The position numbers and the translations under genes are program-made. A model generated the notes under the pieces. That model did no database searches. It saw only the letters and a program-made list of their open reading frames with translations, and was not told where the DNA came from. Of a stretch of DNA of 64,000 bases, positions 1 through 9,417 are shown piece by piece. How positions within the stretch are numbered: the stretch's first letter is position 1; each line of letters begins with the position of its first letter. Origin of the DNA: Cryptomeria japonica (Eukaryota; Streptophyta; Pinopsida; Cupressales; Cupressaceae); NCBI RefSeq assembly GCF_030272615.1, contig NC_081409.1, positions 242,975,924-243,039,923 of the forward strand, read 5' to 3'.

Positions 1-99
1 TCTTGTGGGAGCGAAAAGTCATGTCAAAAGGAGGCTCGGAGCACTTTGCTTTATTTCCCTTAACAGAAACCCAACCCTCTTCAACTTGCGTTGTCATGT

Positions 100-1367
100 C
101 ATGTCAGTCCAGCCCACCATTATTTTGTGACTGAAAGCCAGCAGCGTCAGTCCCAAAATAATCAACTGTATTCTTCCCTGCCAGCATGGCCCTATCAGAA
201 AGGCCACCAGAATTAAGAGTCGGAGCGCTAACGCCAAATTAACCTCCTCAGGCCCGATCATCTCACATTCAAGGTTTTAGCAGGAGATTCAAGCATAGTG
301 ACAACCAGAGAGGAGGCCCTAGGAACCTGTGGTTCCCTAGCAACCACCTCAGAAAAGCTCCTAGGTTGATCAGATTTCTTCTCAATTGTGTAATGTTGAT
401 GAGAAGCATCTTTCAACCAAGTGGTCGTCATAGCCTTTTTCTCAAAGCCACATTGTGCAGTTGCATGACCAGTTTTGAAACACCTTCTGCATCGAAAAAA
501 AATCCCTTCATAGTCCAAAGATTGGACCCAAGAACCTTTAGAAGATTTAAGAAAAATCTCAGCAGGTAACCCTTTTGAAACATCCATATCAACCAAAATG
601 CGAGCAAAGGTGGAGTGGAAAACATCAAAGGATTCATCATCCACCATCAAAAAATCTCCAAGGGCATTACCCACTTCCTCTGAAACAAAATCATTCCATA
701 AATGAAGGGGGAGATTAGGTAACCTAAACCAAGTCAGAATCTTATTAAACGTTTTAGTAGAAGGGTTGAAATCAGAGTGTCAAGGCTTAATCATTAGCAA
801 AAATTTGTCCTCCCAGCTAAAAAAATTATCACATAGGATTTTGGTATCCTGAGCATTATCAAACTTAGCAACAAAAAACTCCTTAGCCATGGGGAAGATA
901 TGAACTTTACCAGTAATAAGGGGCTCCCATTGATCCAAGATCCATGTGTGCAATTGAGGGAGTGAGGGCCAAAAACCTCAAAACCAAGAGATCACACCAT
1001 GCAAGGAGAGAATGGAAGCATTATAAGTGATTTCCTCTACCAAAGCATCTTTTAGATTTACAGAGATGGCATTAGCAACAGGGATGAACCCTCCAAACTA
1101 TTGTCTGCCAAGTCGAAACCTCTGGGCACCCTATCCAACAGACACATCGTTTGGCGGCATGTCAGAACCCCTTGCTCCCTGTGAAAAACCATCAACCACG
1201 AGGCGAGAGGAAACGCACTTCCTTGCACACCCTATGGCATATCCATCTGCTACAGTGGGAGCATAAGTTGACCCATCACCGTTCGGAGCAGCAGCAGCAA
1301 TAGCAAGGGCGATCTTGTTCACTCGGGCGAGATAGCCATTGGACTTGCTTTTCAAATTCGCTGACAT
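100..1367 (-). pseudogene. DUF4283/CCHC zinc-knuckle protein (LINE ORF1-like), copy 1, broken
   Basis: A diverged head-to-tail duplicate of the copy at 2991-1698. It starts MSANLKSKSNGYLARV at 1367 and shares GFWPSLPQLHTW (about 970-940), SWEDKFLLMIKP, RLPNLPLHLW and ARILVDMDVSKGLPAE. The zinc knuckle is CRRCFKTGHATAQC (about 490-450). Stops and frameshifts interrupt it between 1130 and 674; only 674-258 is open. Past 250 the matching C-terminal frame (VEEGWVSVKGNK, FDMTFRSHK) continues to the window edge, so the copy may extend outside. Copies 1 and 2 start 1,624 bp apart. Confidence 0.68.
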
Positions 1368-1379
1368 CGTTCCCCGAAA

Positions 1380-1697
1380 GTTAGGATCCTACTCTTATGC
1401 ACATGATTTTATTATGAATTTTCATTGGGCTACTGTTTTTTATTAAGTAAAAACAAATTTTAAAGGGACCAGAAACCCTATACAAGACAGGTTTTAGAAG
1501 GACCTGCAACCCGAACCGAAAGATAAACTTGAAAGACCACACAAAGAAACAGAACACAAAAGAGATTTGGCCCAGCCAATCAAAAGAAGGGGAACAACAT
1601 TAACCCCCACCAAAAACCAACAAGCTGCGAAAAACCAGCAGCCCTACCCCAACCAGGAAAGATCAAGAATTTGACCTACCCTTATGGGATCGAAGGG
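1380..1697 (-). other. 3' untranslated-like spacer between the DUF4283 copies
   Basis: On the minus strand this follows the coding remnant of copy 2. It is T-rich and contains the translated-looking but non-coding string GTCTTGTATAGGGTTTCTGG. It ends with an AATAAAAAACAG A-rich run about 60 bp before the start codon of copy 1. It is read here as the 3' end of the retrogene-like unit. Confidence 0.45.
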
Positions 1698-2991
1698 TCA
1701 TATCAAAAGAGGACTGGGACAATTTAGATTTTTTACTTTTAACAGCAATCCATCCCTCCTCAACCCTAGCAGCAGCGATTTTCCAAGAGGATGGGTCCAG
1801 AATAGAGGACCTCCCATCATCAGGAGGAACAGAGATAGCATCCAGAGAGGCAGAGACAGCAGAAGATCCAACAGCAATCTAAGATGCGGGAGGGTCATCC
1901 TCGAAGAAGAAGATCCATCATTTTTCAAACGATCACTAAGGATGCCACCGCAGGCATTCACACATTCTTGAGGCAAGGCAACACCAGAAACAAGAGGCAT
2001 ACCCTCAGTCTGAGGAACCTGTGCCACCACCTGGGAGAAGCTTTTCTTTTTAACAAAATAGTGTTCAGAGGATGCACCTTTCCACCAAGAAGCTGATCTT
2101 TTTTTCTTTTTATCTGTTTCACACCCTACAGCAACATGTCCAGTCTGGAAGCACTTTCGACATCTAAAGGGGATACCTTCAAAGTCGAGTGGTTGGACCC
2201 AAGATCCCAAGGAAAATTCAATCTCTAACTCAGCTGGAAGCCCTTTAGAGACATCAATGTTAACTAAAATACGAGCATAAGTAGAATGATAAATTTGGTA
2301 AGATTCCTTATCAATCATTAGGAGTTCGCCTAAAGCCTCCCCCACTTCCTCTAGCAGAGAATCCGTCCAAAGATGAAAGGGAAGGTTGGGGAGCCTAACC
2401 CAAATAGGATTCTCATTAAATGAATCAGTAGATGGATTAAAGCTTGAGAACCAGGGTTTAACCATCAAAACATATTTGTCCTCCCAGCTGAAAGGATTAA
2501 TCCCTAAGATTTTCGATATGTCCTCTAAATTCAAATTTAGCAATGAAAAAACCCTTGGTTGAGGGAAAAATGTTAACTGAACCTTTTATGATCAGTTCCC
2601 AGCTTTAGGAAATCCAAGTGTGCAGCTGAGGAAAGCTTGGCCAAAAACCCTGAAACCTGCAGATCAGACCATGAGCTTCAAACACAGAGGAAGTGTGGAT
2701 GATCTCCATGTCAGTATCAATAGACACCTTGAAAACTAGAGGTTTGCAAACATAAACCACCACAGGCCCTAAGCCACGGATACCCCGATCAGCAGCAGAG
2801 GGCGCTGGAAGCACCATATCACCATCTGCAACCCCCGCAGAGCTCCCATACACAGCACCAGGCTCACTAGCTGCACCGGGGGAAACGGGGGACTGGACGA
2901 CATCACCAGCCGGCGTCCTTAGGGCAGCGGACGTCCTTAGGGCGGTAGCGGCGGCAGCAGCAGTCACAAATGGCCTTAGGGCGAATGGCAT
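1698..2991 (-). pseudogene. DUF4283/CCHC zinc-knuckle protein (LINE ORF1-like), copy 2, broken
   Basis: In order on the minus strand: an Ala-rich start at 2991; KPLVFKVSIDTDMEIIHTSS and HGLICRFQGFWPSFPQLHTW; the DUF4283 core (about 2540-2290: SWEDKYVLMVKPWF, IWVRLPNLPFHLW); then a zinc knuckle CRKCFQTGHVAVGC (about 2170-2110). At least one frameshift and stop near 2600 and another frameshift in the C-terminal third break it. The last part resumes in another frame as EEGWIAVKSKKSKL and FDMTLRSHK. This domain pair is typical of plant LINE ORF1 and related retrogenes. No reverse transcriptase is visible nearby, so it is an ORF1-only fragment or retrogene. The downstream UTR-like stretch (about 1690-1380) ends in an A-rich run. 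Confidence 0.72.
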
Positions 2992-3026
2992 CGTGGTAGC
3001 GAATGCTATAGTTGGTTGGATGTTTC

Positions 3027-4147
3027 AAAAACTTTATGGTTTGAACCAGGGATGTAGGCTCTACAGGCAAGAAGCCCCACCATTTCTCCAAGGTTCTCCC
3101 CATGGTAAAGCATGCTCCATTGTTAACACGATAGAGATGAACCTGCGGGGTTTGAACCTAGGTTGTAGGCACTACAGGCAAGAAGCCCCACCATTTCACC
3201 AAAGGGTCATCCCTAAAAATTTATGGTTTGAACCAGAGATGTAGGCTCTACAGGCAAGAAGCCCCACCATTTCTCCAAGGTTCTCCCCATGGTAAAGCAT
3301 GCTCCATTGTTAACATGGTAGAGACAAACCCGCAGGGTTTGAACCTAGGTTATAGGCACTACAGGTAAGAAGCCCTTAAAACTTTATGGTTTGAACCAGG
3401 GATGTAGGCTCTACAGGCAAGAAGCCCCACCATTTCTCCAAGGTTCTCCCCATGGTAAAGCATGCTCCATTGTTAACACGGTAGAGACGAACCCGCGGGG
3501 TTTGAACCTAGGTTGTAGGCACTACAAGCAAGAAGCCCTTAAAACTTTATGGTTTGAACCAGGGATGTAGGCTCTATAGGCAAGAAGCCCCGCCATTTCT
3601 CCAAGGTTCTCCCCATGGTAAAGCATGTTCCATTGTTAACACGGTAGAGACGAACCCGCGGTGTTTGAACCTATAAAACTTTATGGTTTGAACCAGGGAT
3701 GTAGGCTCTACAGGCAAGAAGCCCCACCATTTCTCCAAGGTTCTCCCCATGTTAAAGCATGCTCCATTGTTAACACGGTAGAAACGAACCCGCGAGGTTT
3801 GAACCTAGGTTGTAGGCACTACAAGCAAGAAGCCCTTAAAACTTTATGGTTTGAACCAGGGATGTAGGCTCTACAGGCAAGAAGCCCCACCATTTCTCCA
3901 TGGTAAAGCATGCTCCATTGTTAACACGGTAGAGACGAACCCGCGAGGTTTGAACCTATAAAACTTTATGGTTTGAACCAGGGATGTAGGCTCTACAGGC
4001 AAGAAGCCCCACCATTTCTCCAAGGTTCTCCCAATGGTAAAGCATGCTCCATTGTTAACACGGTAGAGACGAACCCCCGGGGTTTGAACCTAGGTTGTAG
4101 GCACTACAGGCAAGAAGCCCCACCATTTCACCAAAGGGTCATCCCTT
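3027..4147 (-). repeat. Seven-unit tandem array with tRNA-like pol III boxes
   Basis: Units start at 3027, 3215, 3378, 3541, 3675, 3838 and 3960, with lengths of about 188, 163, 163, 134, 163, 122 and 188 bp. Each full unit is a dimer of two related halves. On the minus strand the halves read TGGTGAAATGG (a perfect A box, TRGYNNARNNG) or the near-match TGGAGAAATGG. About 30 bp later comes GGTTCAAACC (fits the B box core GWTCRANNC). About 14 B-box cores are present, one mutated. The 163-bp units lack the last 25 bp, and the 134- and 122-bp units carry larger deletions. The array ends about 35 bp before the start of the DUF4283 pseudogene at 2991 and points towards it. The SINE-derived origin is inferred. 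Confidence 0.85.
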
Positions 4148-5225
4148 GGGCTACTATTAATCTAAATAACAATTTTATATTAATTACAATATCATAATAT
4201 AATAATGATCTAAAATAAATTACAATATAATAATATAATCATTTTTTAAATGGAATAATGAACAAATATGATATCTTTTAGTGTGATTTAACTATATTTC
4301 TATAAAAATAGGTGTGCTAGTAAATATTATACACATGTACTTCTACCAATCGCCACAAAATTATCTTTACTTAATTTCTACCATTCATCCATTACCTTGT
4401 AAGGAAGAGAGCCTGATCCTGGTGTGGGATCCAATACTTGGGATGGTTGTCGTCAGCCTAAGCCCCATGGAATGTCAACTCAATAGCCAAACATAAACAC
4501 AAAAAATATCATTTTTTTTAAATTATTTTTATAACATGTAAAAAAAGGTACATGTTAAATCAACTATGTGTCCAATCATAGATAGAGAAATTACTATCCA
4601 CCTTCTCAAATTTAGGTAATTGCAAATAGATATTTATATTTCCATTATATAACCACTTATATACAAATAGTGATTTGACATGTATAGGATCAGCTCACAT
4701 TTAATCAATAATTAATTAATTTTTTGACCAACAAATACACATAGCCATATTACAAAAAAAATCACTCGACTTCTCATCCTTGCATTGTCATCTTCCAGTT
4801 CCACCATGTCTAGCTATACCCCTCTTTCACATGATTTGCCCTTGAAAACTTGTAAAATAATTCTTAGTCTTACCACTACAAACAAATTTACAAAATATCA
4901 ATTGTTTACTAATATAGAAAAGAAATGTAAAGAGGGCCCATTAGCTGTGGAATTGGAGTAACTCCATCTTGCTCACATGTTGGCAGTGTAAGAACATTCT
5001 TGCTTGTTCTTTAGTCTACATCTACAAAGAGCAAACTATGAGAGCATACAAGCATACACAGAGACACGTTAGCAGAGGACACATCGGCCAAAACTAAAAA
5101 TGCTATGTCATCACACACACACATTTGCATATGAATATACATATATAAGGGAGAGGGTCGGATGGTGGTGAGGGCTATGTTGTGTGAGAGGTCCACATCA
5201 ATAGAGGGTCAAACATAAGATTCAC
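4148..5225. other. AT-rich spacer, no gene seen
   Basis: Between the tandem array and the duplicated coding-like segment. Runs of A and T, a short CA run near 5114-5123 and an AT run near 5140-5147. None of its short open frames resembles a known protein. Confidence 0.5.
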
Positions 5226-5380
5226 ACAGAGAATATAGTCGTCTCATCTATTAGCTTAATCATAACCCAATGAATCTGAAATTGCATCTTTTCAAATATA
5301 ACAATATCCCAATGAATTTGAAAATAGCACAAAGAATATAACACTATCCCAATGAATCTAGAATTGCAGCTTTAAAATGA
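5226..5380 (+). repeat. Three short imperfect repeats
   Basis: The phrase CCCAATGAAT followed by C/TTGAAATTGCA-like sequence recurs three times at about 50-bp spacing (around 5267, 5309 and 5348), separated by AATATAACA. This sits about 110-180 bp before the coding-like segment at 5492. Confidence 0.5.
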
Positions 5381-5446
5381 CTCATCCAAATCATCTGACG
5401 TAGAACTTTGAATGAGCCAATGGCATTGTTGACTAGGACGTAGAGA

Positions 5447-5460
5447 ATGGTCTATAAAAA
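5447..5460 (+). promoter_or_regulatory. Candidate TATA box
   Basis: TCTATAAAAAG about 40 bp before the ATG at 5492. It precedes only the first copy of the duplicated segment. Motif match only. Confidence 0.3.
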
Positions 5461-5491
5461 GTTGTTTTGTGAAGCAAGATAGCAAAGAAGC

Positions 5492-5930
5492 ATGGCCAAG
5501 CATTTTGGAGCGCATTATGATTGTGTGGATGAAACAAGAGATGAGAAGTTTGTCAGACTTTTCAATTGCAACAATGATCCTCTAACAAAGGAAGTCATCG
5601 TTGACATGGTCGAAGCAGGTGCATGAGAACAGGAACAAGGCCATGTGCACGATGGAGTCATCTATGAGAGGCTCCTAACCCTTGTTATTCAAGTGTTTAG
5701 TAGCACTATGTGGGGAGTTTGTGTGGGGTTCCAGCGTCCATCAATTATAATTAGTATTGGACAAAGTCCACAACTTCCAAGTCAAGTCAATATCAAGAAT
5801 GCTTGTAGAGTTGTTTGACCTGGAAGCTAAATGTAAAAAGGGAAAGATCAAAAGAAAGGGATCAACAAGGACAATATGGAAGGATTGAACTCTTAAATAG
5901 CCGAAAATGAAAGTCCTCTTCATTCTAGCT
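5492..5930 (+). pseudogene. Unrecognised duplicated coding sequence, copy 1
   Basis: Open from an ATG at 5492 for 44 codons (MAKHFGAHYDCVDETRDEKF, then RLFNCNNDP) to a TGA at 5624. Copy 2 has TGG (Trp) at that point. The same frame continues after the stop as EQEQGHVHDGVIYERLL and IQVFSSTMWGV, then loses similarity by a frameshift near 5760. The two copies agree more closely in their coding frame than between frames, which suggests a once-real protein. I do not recognise the family. It could be a small host gene or part of a mobile element. Confidence 0.45.
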
Positions 5931-6018
5931 CAAGTAGGTAGGATCATAGAAGTCAGTGATGGGATTAGGTCCCTATACCACCATCTCTAGAACTAATATG
6001 TATCTTTAATACAACTAA

Positions 6019-6540
6019 ATGTATCATCTCAGAGTGCATTGTGATTGTGTGCATGAAACAAGCCATGAGAAGTTTGCCAAACTTTTCAATTGTAGCAATG
6101 ATCCTCCAACAAATGAAGCCATCATTGACGTGGTCAGAGTAGGTGCATGGGAACAAGAACAAGGCTATGTGCACAATGGAGTCATCTACGAGAGGCTCCT
6201 AACCCCTGTTATTCAAGTGTTTAGCAGCACTATTTGGGGAGTGTGGGCAGGAGGGTACAAGCCTCCATCAATTACAATTCAGTATTCGACAAAGTCCACA
6301 AAGTCCAAGTCAAGCCAATATCAATAACGTTGGCAGATTTGTTTGCCCTGGAAGCTGAAGGTAAAAAGGGAAACATAAAAAAACCCTGGACCATGTTCAA
6401 GAAAGGAATCAACAAGTACAATATGAACTAAACTCTATTCTAGCTGAAAATGAAATCATCTTCACTCCAACTCAAGTAGGTAGGATCATAGAAGTCAGTG
6501 GTGGGATTAGGTTCCTATACCACCACCTCTAAAACTGATA
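6019..6540 (+). pseudogene. Unrecognised duplicated coding sequence, copy 2
   Basis: Open for 102 codons (from MYHLRVHCDCVHETSHEKF through AWEQEQGYVHNGVIYERLL and FSSTIWGVWAGGYKPPS). A +1 frame overlapping from about 6234 carries the better continuation: VFDKVHKVQVKPISITLADL and FALEAEGKKGN. A third frame gives VQYELNSILAENEIIF and TPTQVGRIIEVSGGIRFLYH ending in a stop near 6533. Reading it as one protein needs two frame changes, or introns that I cannot see. No family match is recalled; the predicted tail is helical and charged. Confidence 0.45.
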
Positions 6541-6565
6541 TGTATCTTTAATACTAAATGTATTT

Positions 6566-7418
6566 GTTTCTTCGGTACTACAATATGCATACATCTATAT
6601 AGTTTGCAATTGCGACCAGTTGGGTTGATTCTAAACTTAGTGACTTTTGGTTATGTATAACATGATGGTGGACTAATGTGAAAATATGCAAATGTTTCAA
6701 CATCATGAATAATAAACATACAATGAACGGTTTATAGAAAGCAAATGAATGATAAATATATTGAACAATTTATAAATAACATTAATAAACATATAATGAA
6801 CACTTTATAAAAAATTTAAATTATATCACCTTCCAAATATACATACCTTTGAACATGTAAGTGGTGTCTCACATAAGTCTCCAATAGCCGTATCAAACCG
6901 TAGGTATAGATTAATTGTGTATATAGGCATTACCACAATGTAAGTAGTGTATCATATAAGTCCATGATGCACATTGTAGTAACTTGTATACATAGGCATT
7001 ACCAGGATGTAAGCATTACAAAGCAAATGGAGAAATTTAAAATTTTGGAGGGAATTTTTATAGACATGCATGAAATTAATGGTAGAAGTGATAGGAATTG
7101 TAAAGTGAATGAAACCCATCAACGTGAGTTGAGAAGTTATTAACATGGATGAAATGCATAGCAACCTCCAATTTTAAATTTGTTTAATAAACAAGGTTGT
7201 ATGCTAAATGTAAAATGAGACATTTTTTATCAGTTTTAGTTAACATTTTATGGGGCCTAGTGTGTGTGGTGGAGAGGGGGGGGGGGGGGCGGGGGGGTCA
7301 CGGTATATAGTTGCATGAAATACTTCAAGAAATAGCCACGAAACAAGATTTATAGTTGTTAAGAATATTTCAAAACCAATTGAAATACACATACAATGAA
7401 AGAACATTGTCATTAAGG
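6566..7418. other. AT-rich spacer with a poly-G/C tract
   Basis: No gene seen. A G-run with one C (about 7275-7297) stands out; it is likely a slippage-prone or sequencing-difficult tract. Two 20-40-bp phrases around TATAGGCATTACCA recur near 6920 and 6990. Confidence 0.5.
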
Positions 7419-7578
7419 GGTTGGAAGACAAACTCCCCTGTGGTTTCAAAGAGTTTTGCTTTCCTTATGAGCTAAGAGTCTTGATAAACAGTGCAAGAGG
7501 TTGGAAAACAAACTCACCTGTGGTTTCAAAGAGTTTTGCTTTCCTTATGAGCTAAGAGTGTTGATAAACAATGGAATA
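7419..7578. repeat. 80-bp tandem duplication
   Basis: Two near-identical 80-bp units start at 7419 and 7499. They share GGTTTCAAAGAGTTTTGC and CTTATGAGCTAAGAGT. Confidence 0.8.
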
Positions 7579-8957
7579 TATAAAAAATCTATCACCACCA
7601 GTGGGACCAAACCTCTCAGCAATTGGTCCTGAAGTGCACCACCATTGCTCCGTCAATGGACCTTATCATGTTCCTTCATTAAGAATGAATGTTTTTACAA
7701 AGAACATTCAAGAACCTTGTTTGGTGCAAATTGTGCCAAAGTGGCTATGAAATGGTCAACGGCGAACATTAATGGGGAAGTAAATGCGCATTTACTGCAG
7801 TTAAAGTTTGCAGGGTCGCATGGCAGTAAACATGTACCCAAATACCACACATCCAATTTTTGGTTGATGATACGTTCTGCCAAAAAAGTGTTTTTCGAAA
7901 ACATCCAATTTGACTTGGGAAACTGTACACAAATTTGGTGCTTATTCATTTTTTTGCGTTGCCAATTGGACCTTCTACAACATAGCATTTTTTACTGTGG
8001 CCAATGTGTCGTCTGCTGACGTGGAACCCTTGCACAACATAGGCCTAACCACCATTAAGCTCTCTCCCTTATATAAAGCTTAGTTTTCTAATAGTTTGTC
8101 CTTAATCAAGGATGAGTTTTTTACTAAAGGAATTTTAAAAATTTAAAAATAAAAACATAACAAAAGTTTGTGCTGTCATATACGCCCATAATCTTTTGCA
8201 TTCAGTTGTATTTCCATGTTAATAAAAGTGACAAAAAATCCAGCTCGCTTAAATGTTTTATACCATAATACTTGTTATAGTGAACTTTGGCTGTTGTCAC
8301 GGGTTACAGAGAACTTTCATGAGACTACCTTTTCCAATTGTCGGATTCAACAACCAAGAAGACAGTCCATCAAACAACTTAGAAGACGTGCTTCTATGGA
8401 AGTTTTGTTCAATCTTGTTTTTAACATTTTCTGTGGTATTTAATTTTTTGAAGTACAAATAAATTGTCAAATATTAAAAATATTTAAAACTAAAGAATTT
8501 ATCTGGTGGAAAATTTATCTTAAGCTTTTGTAAACAATATGGTGTGAGCATTTTCAAATATGGATTATATCTTCTGGAAAAATATAATTCCACATATTTC
8601 AACTTTCTTTGTTTGTGACATTTTGTATAACTGAATATGCTAGGTAAAAGAAAACCATCTACACGGTAATAGTTAAAAGCTGTGCTGGGACTACTCGTGA
8701 CTTCTAAATAACACCATGTTGTGAAGGACAATTATTTGGACATGAAGAAAAAATCCCTTAGGCATTACTGGGATGATTGGATAACATAAAACAACATCAA
8801 AATTTTATGCATTTGATAATGTTACAAAGCATTTTAATATACAAATAAGCATGTCCATAAGCCTACCCATTAATATCTAAGGACGGTAGGAATAGAACTT
8901 ACTGTATGCAACAGCAATTGGATATAAATAAACTCTTGGGTAAGAAAATGGATTGAT
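7579..8957. other. Downstream flank of the fucosyltransferase gene, no gene seen
   Basis: A 124-codon open frame at 7645-8019 (+) and its antisense shadow match nothing I know and show no conserved motif. I treat them as chance. From 8100 to 8957 the sequence is AT-rich and probably includes the untranslated 3' end of the gene transcribed leftward. Confidence 0.45.
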
Positions 8958-9417
8958 CTAATCAGATAAAAGCTCCTCTATCTCAGGATCTTCGATTTCT
9001 GTGGATGTGACCTCTTCCGAATTCATGTCATGATTCAATTGTTGCTGGCGAGGAGTGCCATCTTCAGAATCATCCATTAATGGATCTGTGTCATTGCTAC
9101 CATTTGCACCATTTTCTGAATGAAGCTCCACAGTTTCTCCTGCACTCTCTTGAGCCTGTTTCTTCTTTGACTTGCTTTGCTTAATTATTTCCTTAATTTT
9201 CTCTCCAGCATCTGGCTTCTCACAAATACAAGCAGAGGGAAATTCATGAAACCCACCCCTGCCAGGCCTTGCTTCATTAGGCTCGCCCATGAAACCTTTC
9301 TGGCAAGCCTGTACCTTTTTGGCAAAGGTATCCCAGCTCATGTTATGTCGGTTCAAGAACAGAGAATTAAGCTTTTTGGCATATGGACGGATGGTACGCT
9401 TGTGCCCAAAGAACCGC
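8958..9417 (-). CDS. O-fucosyltransferase exon 10: C-terminal motif, tail and stop
   Basis: Completes the split Arg and reads [50 protein letters not shown] and PSACIC. A Lys-rich run and a Ser/Gln/Glu-rich acidic tail follow, ending EIEELLSD and a stop. I saw no clear AATAAA signal immediately downstream on the minus strand. Confidence 0.95.

Larger units (their letters stand above)
5490..6565 (+). repeat. Tandem duplication, two units of about 530 bp
   Basis: Unit 1 is about 5490-6016 and unit 2 about 6017-6565. Both end with the same phrase, AGGATCATAGAAGTCAGTG, then a run through TATGTATCTTTAATAC. The duplication covers the two coding-like copies and their 3' flanks but not the TATA-like site. 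Confidence 0.75.

Noticed and set aside
3027-4147. Functional tRNA genes in the array
   Set aside because: A and B boxes are present but no seven-base acceptor stem, anticodon arm or complete cloverleaf can be drawn; units read as tRNA-like promoter relics.
3027-4147. CRISPR-like array
   Set aside because: Units are 122-188 bp, directly adjacent, without short repeats and unique spacers, and the genome is a plant nuclear one.
7645-8019. 124-codon plus-strand open frame downstream of the host gene
   Set aside because: The antisense strand is open over the same stretch, composition is ordinary, and no recognisable domain or homologous phrase appears.
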